From the NCBI GenBank assembly GCA_000710935.1, contig BAYV01000109.1, positions 1-64,000 on the forward strand: 64,000 bases of DNA, written 5' to 3'. Shown in pieces: positions 10,079 to 18,953 of the stretch; positions within the stretch are counted from its first letter, which is position 1; each line of letters starts with the position of its first letter. A program made the translations under genes and the position numbers. The notes beneath the pieces are model-generated. The model was not told the origin of the DNA. It saw only the letters and a list, made by a program, of their open reading frames with translations, and did not search any database. This DNA is from Iodidimonas nitroreducens (GTDB taxonomy: Bacteria > Pseudomonadota > Alphaproteobacteria > Sphingomonadales > Rhodothalassiaceae).

Positions 10079-11013
10079 CCCATCATCAGCCCTGGATTAA
10101 GCCTTTGGGGCAGCCCCTGTTTACCGGGGACCTGTCAGCGGTGGATGTGTCTTTTGAATTTTTTCCGCCCAAAACCGAAAAGATGGAAGAACGCCTGTGG
10201 GCGGCGGTGAAAATGCTGGAGCCTTTGGCGCCGCGTTTCGTTTCGGTGACCTATGGGGCGGGCGGTTCAACCCGGGAACGCACCCATAAAACCGTGCGCC
10301 GCCTGCTCACCGATACCAACTTGAAGCCAGCGGCGCATCTCACCTGTGTGGGGGCCACCCGCGATGAGATCGATGCCATCATTCAGGATTATAAAGAGGC
10401 CGGGGTGAAGCATATCGTGGCCCTGCGCGGCGATGCCCCCGATCCATCCACCGGCTATCGGGCAACGCCGGGGGGCTATGAAAATGCCGCCGATCTGGTG
10501 GCCGGGATCAGAAAGATCGGCGATTTCGAGATTTCAGTGGCCGCCTATCCCGAATGTCATCCCGATAGCCCCAATCTGGCTGCCGATCTCGATAATCTGA
10601 AGCGCAAGGTGGATGCCGGAGCCACCCGCGCCATCACCCAGTTCTTTTTTGAACCGGATCAGTATTTCCGCTATCTTGATCATGTCCGATCCTATGGCAT
10701 CGATGTGGAAATCACCCCCGGCATTCTGCCGGTGACCAATTTTGAACAGCTCAAACGCTTTGCCGCCAGTTGCGGGGCCTCGGTTCCGCGCTGGATGGCC
10801 GATCTGTTTGAAGGGCTGGATGATCACCCGCAAACCCGCAGCTTAGTCGCCGCGACCGTCGCCAGCGAGCTTTGCCGCCGCTTGCAGGCGGGCGGGGTGA
10901 ACAGCTTTCATTTCTATACCCTCAACCGCGATGAACTGACCTATGCCACCTGCCATATGCTGGGCATCAGGCCCGCTCGGACTGCCGATCTTCCAAAGGA
11001 TATAAACAGATGA
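10075..11013 (+). CDS. metF: 5,10-methylenetetrahydrofolate reductase
   Basis: A 312-residue flavoprotein, normal length for MetF. It reduces methylene-THF to methyl-THF, the methyl donor for methionine synthase encoded just downstream. The TIM-barrel signatures are visible: VSFEFFPPKTEKM near the start, FVSVTYGAGGSTRE, HLTCVGATRDE, ALRGDAPD, AYPECHPDSP and TQFFFEPDQY. The start at 10075 overlaps the regulator stop by four bases and has GGAG 8 bases upstream. The longer frame from 10018 would read back into the regulator gene and is rejected. Overlap with the next gene by ATGA shows translational coupling. Confidence 0.96.
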   Translation: MTHHQPWIKPLGQPLFTGDLSAVDVSFEFFPPKTEKMEERLWAAVKMLEPLAPRFVSVTYGAGGSTRERTHKTVRRLLTDTNLKPAAHLTCVGATRDEIDAIIQDYKEAGVKHIVALRGDAPDPSTGYRATPGGYENAADLVAGIRKIGDFEISVAAYPECHPDSPNLAADLDNLKRKVDAGATRAITQFFFEPDQYFRYLDHVRSYGIDVEITPGILPVTNFEQLKRFAASCGASVPRWMADLFEGLDDHPQTRSLVAATVASELCRRLQAGGVNSFHFYTLNRDELTYATCHMLGIRPARTADLPKDINR

Positions 11014-12086
11014 GTCTGTCGATCCAAAATCGCCTGAACAACAGCGCCCAAAAGATCCGTGCCTTGGCAAAAGAGCGCATTTTGCTGCTCGATGGGGCCA
11101 CCGGCACGATGATCCAATCCCACAAGCTGAAGGAAGCCGATTATCGCGGCAGCCAATTTGCCGATTGGACGCGGGATCTGAAGGGCGACAATGATCTTTT
11201 ATGCCTGACCCGGCCCGCCCTGATGCAATCCATCCATGAAGATTTTCTGGCGGCCGGATCGGATATCATCACCACCAACAGCTTTAACGGCACCAGCATC
11301 AGCCAATCCGATTATGGCATGGAAGCACAGGTGGAGGCGATCAATCTGGCCGCTGCCCGCATCGCCCGCAAAGCCGCCGATGAATGGACCGCGAAAACAC
11401 CGGATAAGCCGCGCTTTGTAGCCGGTTCCATCGGCCCCACCAATAAAACCCTTTCGGTATCGCCCCGGGTGAACGAACCGGGCTATCGCGATGTCACCTT
11501 CGATCAGATGAAAGATGTGTATAAACAGCAGGCTTCAGCCCTTCTGGAAGGCGGGGTCGATCTTTTGCTGATCGAAACCATATTCGATACCCTGAATGCC
11601 AAAGCCGCCCTTGTGGCCGTGGATGAATTATCCCAAAGCCATGATGTGCACATTCCGATCATTCTGGCGGTCACCATCACCGATCTTTCGGGGCGCAATC
11701 TATCGGGGCAAACCGTTGAAGCCTTCTGGTATTCGGTGCGCCATGCCCGGCCTTTGGCGGCAGGCATGAACTGTTCTTTTGGGGCCGATCAATTACGCCC
11801 CCATGTGCTGGCCTTATCCAAAATCGTGGAAACGCTGATCTGCGTTTATCCCAATGCCGGGCTGCCCAATGATATGGGCGATTATGATGAAAGCCCGGCC
11901 CACACCGCCGGGTCGCTGGAAGGCTTTGCCCGCGATGGCCTGGTGAATATCGTGGGCGGCTGCTGCGGCACAACGCCGGATCATATCCGGGCCATTGCCA
12001 AAGCCATCGCCGATCAAAAGCCGCGCATCCCGCCATCGCCAGCGCCAAAATTGCGGCTGGCGGGGCTGGAACCGATGGTCGCCTGA
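11010..12086 (+). CDS. metH: Methionine synthase, homocysteine-binding module (split MetH, N part)
   Basis: A 358-residue protein equal to only the first domain of cobalamin-dependent MetH. It contains LLLDGATGTMIQ at the start and the zinc-binding cysteines in GMNCSFGA and GGCCGTTPDHI, which activate homocysteine. The remaining MetH domains are encoded by the next gene (12180-14843), so the enzyme is made from two chains. Split MetH is known in several alphaproteobacteria, and the clean ends with a complete domain on each side argue against a simple frameshift. It overlaps metF by four bases. Confidence 0.95.
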   Translation: MSLSIQNRLNNSAQKIRALAKERILLLDGATGTMIQSHKLKEADYRGSQFADWTRDLKGDNDLLCLTRPALMQSIHEDFLAAGSDIITTNSFNGTSISQSDYGMEAQVEAINLAAARIARKAADEWTAKTPDKPRFVAGSIGPTNKTLSVSPRVNEPGYRDVTFDQMKDVYKQQASALLEGGVDLLLIETIFDTLNAKAALVAVDELSQSHDVHIPIILAVTITDLSGRNLSGQTVEAFWYSVRHARPLAAGMNCSFGADQLRPHVLALSKIVETLICVYPNAGLPNDMGDYDESPAHTAGSLEGFARDGLVNIVGGCCGTTPDHIRAIAKAIADQKPRIPPSPAPKLRLAGLEPMVA

Positions 12087-12179
12087 TCGCCCCATGCATC
12101 GGGGCCGCCGCCCTTTCTTCATCTTGCGGGCTATGGATGCGTAGCCCGGTTCGTTCCTCACGCAATCAGATCGCACAGC
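12087..12179 (+). promoter_or_regulatory. Linker between split metH genes with a perfect hairpin
   Basis: This 93-base gap separates the two metH halves. It contains CGGGCTA (12127-12133) and TAGCCCG (12142-12148), a perfect 7-bp stem with an 8-base loop, and a second GC-rich palindromic stretch right after the first stop (CCCC near 12092, GGGG near 12102). No T-run follows, so neither is a normal terminator. They may stabilise the mRNA or tune translation of the second half, whose ATG has no good ribosome binding site. Confidence 0.35.
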
Positions 12180-14843
12180 ATGACCCAGAAAACCGCGCAA
12201 TTCATCAATATCGGCGAACGCACCAATGTCACGGGATCGGCCCGGTTCAACAAGCTGATCCTGAATGGCGATTATGATACAGCGCTGGAGGTGGCCCGCT
12301 CACAGGTGGAAAACGGGGCCCAGATCATCGATATCAATATGGATGAGGGGATGCTCGACAGCCAGCAGGCGATGACCATCTTCCTCAATCTGATCGCCAC
12401 CGAGCCGGATATCGCCCGGGTGCCGATCATGATTGATAGCTCGAAATGGGCGATCATCGAAGCCGGTTTGAAATGCGTTCCCGGCAAGGCCATCGTCAAT
12501 TCCATCTCGCTCAAGGAAGGCGAGGCGCCCTTTCTGGAGCAATCCCGCACCATCCGCCGTTTTGGCGCGGCCACCGTGGTGATGGCTTTTGACGAGGATG
12601 GCCAGGCCGATAGCATCGAACGCAAGGTGGCAATCTGCGAACGATCCTATAAATTACTGACCGAAGATGGCTTCCCCCCCGAAGACATCATCTTCGATCC
12701 CAATATCTTTGCCGTTGCCACCGGTATCGAAGAGCATAATCCCTATGCCCGCTATTTCATCGAAGCCACGAAAATCATCAAACAGCGCTGCCCCCATGCC
12801 CGCATATCGGGCGGCGTTTCCAATGTGTCTTTCTCATTTCGCGGCAATGATCGGGTGCGCGAGGCGATGCATTCGGTGTTTTTATATCATGCCATTGCCG
12901 CCGGGATGGATATGGGGATCGTCAATGCCGGTCAGCTCGCCGTTTATGATCAGATCGAGCCGGAATTGCGCGAATGTGTCGAGGATGTGATCCTTGATCG
13001 CCGCCCCGATGCCACCGATCGCCTGCTGGAGATGGCCGAACGCTATAAAGGCGGCGGCCTGCGCCGGGAAGAAGATCTTTCATGGCGGGATGTGGCGGTG
13101 GAAAAGCGCCTTGAATATGCCCTTGTGAAGGGGATCGACAAATTCGTGGTGGAAGATACCGAAGAAGCCCGGCAAAAAGCATCCCGCCCCATCGATGTGA
13201 TCGAAGGGCCCTTGATGGATGGCATGAATGTGGTGGGCGATCTGTTTGGTTCGGGGAAGATGTTCCTGCCCCAGGTGGTGAAATCGGCGCGGGTGATGAA
13301 AAAGGCCGTGGCGCATCTGCTCCCCTATATCGAGGCCGAAAAAGCCGAAGGCGCGGGCGGACCGAAAGGCCGGATCGTAATGGCCACGGTGAAGGGCGAT
13401 GTGCATGATATCGGCAAGAATATCGTGGCGGTGGTTTTGCAATGCAATAATTTCGAGGTCATCGATCTGGGGGTGATGGTGCCATGGCAAACCATCCTCG
13501 AGACTGCCCGCGAGCAGAAAGTCGATATGATCGGGCTTTCGGGCCTGATCACCCCATCCCTTGATGAAATGGTCACGGTTGCCGAGGAAATGCAGCGCCA
13601 GCACTTCAAGCTGCCGCTTTTGATCGGCGGGGCCACCACATCGAAAATGCACACGGCGGTGAAAATCGCCCCGGCCTATGATGGGCCGGTGGTGCATGTG
13701 CTTGATGCCTCGCGATCAGTGGGGGTGGCGGGCACCTTGGTATCGGATCAGCACAAGCAGCGCTTTGTGGATGAAACCAAAAGCAGCTATGACAGCATGC
13801 GCGAAAAGCGCCTGGCCCGGCCACAGGTGGATCGCCTGATCAGCCTTGCTCAGGCCCGCGACAATGCCCCCGCCCTTGATTGGTCGAACGGCCCATCGGC
13901 ACCCAAACCCCGGCGGCCGGAGCGCATCGTGCTGGATAACTATCCCCTTGGCGATCTGGTGGAACGCATTGATTGGACGCCCTTTTTCCGGACATGGGAA
14001 CTGGCTGGCACCTATCCCGCCCTTTTGAAAGATGCGATCATCGGGGAAACCGCCCGCAATCTGTTTGACGATGCCAAAAAAATGCTGGCGCGCATCATCG
14101 ATGAACACTGGGTGGAAGCGCGGGGCGTATGCGCCTTCTGGCCCGCCAATGCCGATGGCGATGATGTGATTTTATGGCACGATGAAAGCCGCACAAAAGA
14201 ACGCGCCCGGGTGCATTTCCTGCGCCAGCAGCAGCAAAAGCGGGGGGAGCGCAGCAATGATTGTCTGGCCGATTTCATCGCCCCCGTATCCACCGGCCTG
14301 TGTGATTATATCGGCGGTTTCGCGGTCACGGCGGGGGGACGGATCGAAGAAAAGCTGGCCGAATTCAAGGCCGCCCATGATGATTATGCCTCGATCATGC
14401 TGAAGTCATTGGCGGATCGGCTGGCCGAAGCCTTTGCCGAGCGGCTGCATGAAAAGGTTCGCACCGAATTCTGGGGCTATGCACCCGATGAAGCCCTGAG
14501 CAATGAACAGATCATCAAGGAAGGCTATCGCGGCATTCGCCCGGCACCGGGCTATCCGGCCTGCCCCGATCATTCTGAAAAACCGGCGCTGTTTGCCCTT
14601 CTCGATGCGGAAAAGGCCACCGGCATTCATCTCACCGAAAGCTTTGCGATGCTGCCTGCCTCCAGCGTTTCGGGCTATTATCTGGCGCATCCCGAAAGCC
14701 ATTATTTCGGGATTGGCAAAATCGGCCCGGATCAGGTGGAGGATTATGCCAATAGGCGCGGGGTGGAAATCGCCCGGATCGAAAAATGGCTGTCGCCCAA
14801 TCTTGGCTATGAGCCTGCCGCACGGTTCAAAAAAACCGGCTGA
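12180..14843 (+). CDS. metH: Methionine synthase, folate/cobalamin/activation modules (split MetH, C part)
   Basis: An 887-residue chain starting directly at the pterin-binding domain ([14 protein letters not shown]). The cobalamin cap follows, then the B12 domain with the cobalt-ligating histidine motif DVHDIGKN and the [11 protein letters not shown] and GGATTSKMH segments. Last is the SAM-dependent reactivation domain ([37 protein letters not shown]). It transfers the methyl group from methyl-THF to cobalamin and, with the N part, to homocysteine. Nothing essential appears missing apart from the homocysteine module, which is the separate gene upstream. The start is the ATG at 12180; Shine-Dalgarno pairing is poor, so expression may depend on coupling or the upstream hairpin. 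Confidence 0.96.
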   Translation: MTQKTAQFINIGERTNVTGSARFNKLILNGDYDTALEVARSQVENGAQIIDINMDEGMLDSQQAMTIFLNLIATEPDIARVPIMIDSSKWAIIEAGLKCVPGKAIVNSISLKEGEAPFLEQSRTIRRFGAATVVMAFDEDGQADSIERKVAICERSYKLLTEDGFPPEDIIFDPNIFAVATGIEEHNPYARYFIEATKIIKQRCPHARISGGVSNVSFSFRGNDRVREAMHSVFLYHAIAAGMDMGIVNAGQLAVYDQIEPELRECVEDVILDRRPDATDRLLEMAERYKGGGLRREEDLSWRDVAVEKRLEYALVKGIDKFVVEDTEEARQKASRPIDVIEGPLMDGMNVVGDLFGSGKMFLPQVVKSARVMKKAVAHLLPYIEAEKAEGAGGPKGRIVMATVKGDVHDIGKNIVAVVLQCNNFEVIDLGVMVPWQTILETAREQKVDMIGLSGLITPSLDEMVTVAEEMQRQHFKLPLLIGGATTSKMHTAVKIAPAYDGPVVHVLDASRSVGVAGTLVSDQHKQRFVDETKSSYDSMREKRLARPQVDRLISLAQARDNAPALDWSNGPSAPKPRRPERIVLDNYPLGDLVERIDWTPFFRTWELAGTYPALLKDAIIGETARNLFDDAKKMLARIIDEHWVEARGVCAFWPANADGDDVILWHDESRTKERARVHFLRQQQQKRGERSNDCLADFIAPVSTGLCDYIGGFAVTAGGRIEEKLAEFKAAHDDYASIMLKSLADRLAEAFAERLHEKVRTEFWGYAPDEALSNEQIIKEGYRGIRPAPGYPACPDHSEKPALFALLDAEKATGIHLTESFAMLPASSVSGYYLAHPESHYFGIGKIGPDQVEDYANRRGVEIARIEKWLSPNLGYEPAARFKKTG

Positions 14844-14848
14844 GGGCT

Positions 14849-15190
14849 TTAGAGAATATCGAGCACCTGCTCTGGCGGGCGGCCAAGGGCGGCGCGGTCG
14901 GCGCTAATCAATATCGGGCGCTCGATCAGAATGGGGTGCGCGGCCATGGCGGCGATGAGGTCTTCATCGCTTTTGTCGGGATCATCAAGGCCCAAATCCC
15001 GATAGGCGGCTTCACCCCGGCGCAGCAATTGCCGTGGGGTCATCCCCAATAGCTTCAGGGCATGGGCGATTTCATCGGCGCTGGGCGGTGTTTCCAGATA
15101 ACGCCGGATCACCAGATCCACGCCGCGCGCATCCAAAAGGGCGAGGGTCTGGCGTGACTTGCTGCAACGCGGATTATGCCAAAGCTCCAT
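14849..15190 (-). CDS. arsC: ArsC-family (glutaredoxin-type) arsenate reductase-like protein
   Basis: A 113-residue thioredoxin-fold protein of the ArsC/Spx family. The N-terminal MELWHNPRCSKSR carries the catalytic cysteine, and RPILISADRAALGRPPE near the end carries the arginines used in arsenate binding. The ATG at 15190 is chosen because AAGGGG lies just upstream and family members start here. A longer frame to 15256 lacks homology. It runs convergently into metH2 with five bases between stops. No other ars genes are near, so arsenic resistance is plausible but a general thiol-redox role is possible. Confidence 0.85.
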   Translation of the reverse strand: MELWHNPRCSKSRQTLALLDARGVDLVIRRYLETPPSADEIAHALKLLGMTPRQLLRRGEAAYRDLGLDDPDKSDEDLIAAMAAHPILIERPILISADRAALGRPPEQVLDIL

Positions 15191-15250
15191 CTGCGGCCCC
15201 TTTTGTCCTGATGATCGATTGTGCCCTCTTTTATAAAAGCGGTCCACACT

Positions 15251-15300
15251 TGGCAAGAGGTGGGGCAGGGCAAAGAGGTGGGGCTTGGCAAGAGGCGGGG
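15251..15300. repeat. Three degenerate 16-18-base G-rich direct repeats
   Basis: Three consecutive units starting at 15251, 15267 and 15285 share the pattern GGCAAGAGGTGGGG with small changes. They lie between arsC and the M14 peptidase gene, where both promoters should be. The function is unknown; slippage-generated filler is the simple explanation. Confidence 0.5.
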
Positions 15301-15353
15301 GCGGTGTTTAGGATGGGGCCCATCGGGATTTAAAAAAGAACGGACCGCCCCAT

Positions 15354-18047
15354 ATGCGCCTTTTCCCCAGCCCTGCCATTTCGGCTCAGCGCCTTTTCAT
15401 CCTGTTGAGCCTGATCATCATGGGGGTGCAAGCCGGCCCCGCTCTTTTCCTCGCAAGCCCTGCCAAGGCCGAACCCATGGCCTATTTCGCCCCCGAAGGG
15501 GTTCGCTATGACCCGGCGATCCCCACGCCAGAGGCCTTTTTAGGCTATGAACTGGGCACACAGCCGGTGCGCCATGATCAGATGGTCGCCTATCTGCGCC
15601 GGGTGGCAGACTTATCTGATCGCATCAGCATTGAAACCATCGGCCACAGCCATGAAGGGCGGCCCATCGAATTTCTGGTGATCACTTCGCCCTCCAATCA
15701 TCAGCGCCTTCTCGCCCTTCGCTCTGCCCATGTGGCGCTGAGCACCAGCCCCGATAGTGCCACAGTCAGCGCCGAAATGCCGGTAGTGACATGGCTGAAT
15801 TATGGGGTGCATGGGGCCGAAGCCTCGGGCATGGATGCCGCCATTCCGGTGGTGTATCATCTGGCCGCCGCGCAGGATGAGGAAACAGTGCAAAGCCTTG
15901 AAGGCAGCATCATCCTGATCACCGCCATCTTCAATCCCGATGGCCATGCCCGGCGCATTGATCATGTTTATAAATATGGCTCGGTGGTGCCGGTCACCGA
16001 TCCTGCCCATGCTGCTCATGATTTATGGGTGGATGCGCGCACCAATCATTACTGGTTTGATCTCAATCGCCAATGGTTGTTGCAAACCCAGCCCGAATCA
16101 AAGGCATGGCTCGCCAAATGGCATGAGTGGAAGCCCAATGTCACGGTCGATTATCACGAGATGGGTTCCAATTCGACCTATTATTTTCACCCCGGCGAAC
16201 CGCAGCGCAAAAACCCCCTGATCCCGGATCGATCCCGCGATCTTCTGAAACAAATGGCCGGCTATCATGCCAAAAGCCTCGATCAGGATGGCACCCTTTA
16301 TTTTACCGAAGAAGGCTTTGATAATTACTATATCGGCAAAGGCTCCACCTATCCCCATATCAATGGATCGATCGGCATTTTGTTTGAGGCCGGGGCCGCC
16401 CGTGGCGGCGCGATCGATACCCCCAATGGCCTGCGCACCCATGGCGAAAATATCCGCAAGCATTTCCGTACATCGCTCTCATCGATCCGGGGCGCATTGG
16501 GGCTAAAGCCCGATCTGCTGGCCTATCAGGCGCAATTTCATCAAGATGCCATGGCGAAATCCAAGGATGATCCCATCAAGGGCTGGGTTTACAGCTCCCC
16601 CGATCAGGCCCGAATGCGGCTGTTCACCGATCTTTTGGCGCGCCATCAGATCAAAAGCCATGAACTGGCCCGCACCATCACCATCGATACGATTGCTTAT
16701 CGCGCCGGTGAAGCGGTGATCGTGCCCATGGCGCAAACCCAATATCATATGATCAAGGGCATTTTCGAGCGAGTGCGCAGCTTTGAAGAAGCCGTTTTCT
16801 ATGATGTTTCGGGCTGGACCCTGCCTTTGGCCTATGATCTTGATCATGCTTCCCTTGATCGGAAAAATTGGCGCGATGATCTGATCGGCGCCCCCGCCAT
16901 GGCGAAGGCCGAAAGCGCCCCGGTGCCGGATCGCGCCCCTTATGGCTATGCTTTTGAATGGACCGATCATTATGCCCCCAAGGCGCTTTATCGCCTGCTC
17001 GATGCCGGGCTTCGGGTGCGGGGCGCTGTTGAACCCTTCAGCGCCATCACCACCAAGGGCATCGTCGATTTCCCGCGCGGCAGCCTGTTTGTGCCGCTGG
17101 CGGGGCAGGATCACGGGGCGGATGCTATCCATCGCCTCGTGGCATCGGTGGCGGCGGATGAGGGCATCGCGGTTCATGCCATAAGCTCGGGCCTCACCCC
17201 CACGGTGGGGGCGGATCTGGGGGGCCGCAATTCCTTTGAAAGCCTTGAAAAGCCCAAGGTGCTTTTGCTTTTCGATGCGGGCATCAGCAAATACGAAGCC
17301 GGTGAAGCCTGGTTCCTGCTTGATCATGAAATGCATATCCCGGTCACCTTGCGGGCGAAGGATGATCTGCGCGGCCTTGATTGGTCGGTCTATAGCCATA
17401 TCATCCTGCCCGGCGGCAATGCCGCTTTGGATGAACGCAGCACCCAGCGTTTGGGCCAATGGATCAGCGAAGAGGGCGGCACCCTGATCGCCCTGCGCCA
17501 GGGCGCCCTGTGGGCCCAGAAAAGCTTTTTGACCGCCGCCGACAGATCAACCGAGAATCAATCGAAAGAGGGTAAAGCGGGGGGTGCCAAGGCGGAAGAG
17601 GCTGGCCCCAAACGCCTCGATTATGCCGATTTCCCGGTGGCCGAGGCGAAAGATGTGATTGGCGGGGCCATTTTTGGCAGCGATCTCGATATCACCCATC
17701 CCATGGCCTTTGGCTATTCTGATCGGCTGATCTCCAGCCATCGCAATATCACCCGCACCCTTGCGGTGCCCGCCAATCCCTATGCCCAGATTGCCCGCTA
17801 TCTGGAAGCACAGCCGCTGCTCTCAGGCTATGCCTCAGACCGCCGGATCAAGGACATCGCAGGCACCCCGATGATGCTGGCTGAACGGAAGGGCGCGGGC
17901 AGCATCATCGCCATTGCCGATGCCGTCAATTTCCGGGGAATTTTTCTGGGCACCAGCAAATTGTTTTTGAACGGCCTGTTCTGGTCGAAAGCCTTCCAAT
18001 CACCGCGCAACCCCGATGAGATGGCCGAGAACAGCGATAGCCACTGA
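15354..18047 (+). CDS. Exported M14-family zinc carboxypeptidase
   Basis: An 897-residue protein with an N-terminal signal sequence (hydrophobic residues about 12-38, cut near AKAEP). The M14 domain follows at about residues 60-370. Zinc ligands are visible as NYGVHGAE (HxxE) and the later histidine of DYHEMGSN. FNPDGHARR and the glutamate of GILFEAG fit the substrate-binding and catalytic positions. The remaining 500 residues include a glutamine-amidotransferase-like fold (VYSHIILPGGNAALDE) often found in large M14 proteins of this group. It probably trims peptides in the periplasm, matching the tricorn-like and M1 enzymes in this window. A charged linker rich in K, E and A near residues 730-750 separates two parts. 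Confidence 0.88.
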   Translation: MRLFPSPAISAQRLFILLSLIIMGVQAGPALFLASPAKAEPMAYFAPEGVRYDPAIPTPEAFLGYELGTQPVRHDQMVAYLRRVADLSDRISIETIGHSHEGRPIEFLVITSPSNHQRLLALRSAHVALSTSPDSATVSAEMPVVTWLNYGVHGAEASGMDAAIPVVYHLAAAQDEETVQSLEGSIILITAIFNPDGHARRIDHVYKYGSVVPVTDPAHAAHDLWVDARTNHYWFDLNRQWLLQTQPESKAWLAKWHEWKPNVTVDYHEMGSNSTYYFHPGEPQRKNPLIPDRSRDLLKQMAGYHAKSLDQDGTLYFTEEGFDNYYIGKGSTYPHINGSIGILFEAGAARGGAIDTPNGLRTHGENIRKHFRTSLSSIRGALGLKPDLLAYQAQFHQDAMAKSKDDPIKGWVYSSPDQARMRLFTDLLARHQIKSHELARTITIDTIAYRAGEAVIVPMAQTQYHMIKGIFERVRSFEEAVFYDVSGWTLPLAYDLDHASLDRKNWRDDLIGAPAMAKAESAPVPDRAPYGYAFEWTDHYAPKALYRLLDAGLRVRGAVEPFSAITTKGIVDFPRGSLFVPLAGQDHGADAIHRLVASVAADEGIAVHAISSGLTPTVGADLGGRNSFESLEKPKVLLLFDAGISKYEAGEAWFLLDHEMHIPVTLRAKDDLRGLDWSVYSHIILPGGNAALDERSTQRLGQWISEEGGTLIALRQGALWAQKSFLTAADRSTENQSKEGKAGGAKAEEAGPKRLDYADFPVAEAKDVIGGAIFGSDLDITHPMAFGYSDRLISSHRNITRTLAVPANPYAQIARYLEAQPLLSGYASDRRIKDIAGTPMMLAERKGAGSIIAIADAVNFRGIFLGTSKLFLNGLFWSKAFQSPRNPDEMAENSDSH

Positions 18048-18095
18048 AAGCGCCAAAGCTGAAGGCAGCGGCTTTGGTCGTGGTTCAGGCTGAAT

Positions 18096-18130
18096 GATCA
18101 GACGGTGCGAGCGAGCTTGTCGCGCCGCCA
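18096..18130. repeat. Left copy of 35-bp direct repeat flanking the island
   Basis: Bases 18096-18130 match 21601-21635 at 32 of 35 positions in the same orientation. The right copy is the last 11 codons of the ferritin-like gene plus a few bases beyond its stop; the left copy ends in the same WRRDKLART coding pattern and stop. The two copies bracket the three-gene accessory island exactly, with 3505 bases between equivalent positions. Duplication of a gene's 3' end at both sides is the classic footprint of element integration, but no integrase is present. Left/right att is inference. Confidence 0.6.
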
Positions 18131-18187
18131 CAGCCGCGCTTTGCAACGCAAAAACGCCTTGGCCCATCTGATTGGCCAAAAACCCAT
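18098..18187 (-). pseudogene. Remnant carrying the 3' end of a ferritin-like-gene copy
   Basis: In the minus-strand frame that ends at 18098 the last residues read WRRDKLARTV, nearly identical to the C-terminus WRRDKLARTA of the ferritin-like protein at 21603. Upstream of this the frame is open from an ATG at 18187 (29 codons), but the sequence no longer resembles that protein. It looks like a leftover gene end, either of a lost paralogue or created by integration of the island. Confidence 0.4.
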
Positions 18188-18413
18188 GATGATGGTCGGT
18201 GAAGCCGAGGGTTGTCTTGACGGTCATACTCGCCCAAGAGTATGTATAAGTCATATAAACGAAGGCTTATAGAATCTTAGGCTTGTCAGGGAAGGCAGAA
18301 AGTCATTTTCCGCCACTTAAGACGATTTTTTGAAAGTGCTGCAAAGGCGGTCTTTTCTGCCCCACAGATTGTTCTCCCTGTTAGAGAATGGCAAGGCCTC
18401 AGAGTTGTATAGA

Positions 18414-18953
18414 TTATTCGGCGATGAGAAGGCTGGCCAACTGATCAATATCCTTGTGCGTGACTATAAAGAAGGGGACATCTATTATGTCAGCGATGGC
18501 TTGGGCGTGAGCACGAGAAATCACTTGGTGCTGTTTAAGAACATTCGATGGATAAGTCGGACGAGACCGTGATGTATCCGCTCCACGATTGGCAGCAATA
18601 CGTTCCGGCTCGGATTCCAGATGTACCATGAATGAAACTCCAAGCGCCCTGAAAATCTCGCTCGAAATTTTCGTCAGCCCTTTTCCATCGTCAATGACAA
18701 CGTGTCCATCAATCACAACCAAGTTCGAGTTTGGATCGCGTGTAAGAATGAAACCTTCGATCAAAAGGCGCTGGTTATCATCAAGGTCAGAATAGCGAAT
18801 GGCATCTCTGCCTTCTGATGGAACCTGCCGAGCTGCGGCAATAAGGCTGCCGCCAGTAAGGTGCTGGAAATCAACTAGCTTTGCTAGCCGGCACAAGAAG
18901 GTAGTCTTTCCCACGCCAGAAATACCTGTGAACGCAACGATCCGCTGGTTCAT
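18414..18953 (-). CDS. Small P-loop NTPase / nucleotide-kinase-like protein (island gene 3)
   Basis: A 179-residue single-domain P-loop protein. Walker A is GISGVGKTT (residues 10-18), a Walker B-like strand NLVVIDGH lies at about 77-84, and an arginine-rich lid-like segment ERIAANRGADTSRSRP lies at about 117-132. This resembles adenylate-kinase-like ATPases (AAA_18/AAA_33 type), which phosphorylate nucleotides, RNA ends or small molecules. Its ATG overlaps the stop of the PIN-GNAT gene by four bases, so it is the third gene of a tightly coupled operon. Base composition is clearly lower in GC than the flanks. The substrate is unknown; membership in the island rather than core metabolism is inferred from context. 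Confidence 0.75.
   Translation of the reverse strand: MNQRIVAFTGISGVGKTTFLCRLAKLVDFQHLTGGSLIAAARQVPSEGRDAIRYSDLDDNQRLLIEGFILTRDPNSNLVVIDGHVVIDDGKGLTKISSEIFRALGVSFMVHLESEPERIAANRGADTSRSRPTYPSNVLKQHQVISRAHAQAIADIIDVPFFIVTHKDIDQLASLLIAE

Larger units (their letters stand above)
18048..18413. other. Left border of the accessory island, non-coding
   Basis: This 366-base stretch follows the M14 gene and holds the left copy of the 35-bp repeat and a short remnant (separate entries). From about 18230 the base composition becomes AT-richer, marking the start of the foreign-looking segment. No integrase or transposase remnant is seen. Confidence 0.5.

Noticed and set aside
11010-14843. Split metH as a sequencing frameshift or pseudogene
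   Set aside because: Each half is a complete domain set with its own start and a 93-base gap; such splits are known in alphaproteobacteria.
16503-17459. A 318-codon minus-strand frame inside the M14 peptidase
   Set aside because: Antisense shadow of a strongly coding gene; no recognisable motif.
18330-18572. An 80-codon plus-strand frame at the left end of the island
   Set aside because: It overlaps the 3' half of the P-loop gene on the opposite strand, lacks a ribosome site and shows no family match.
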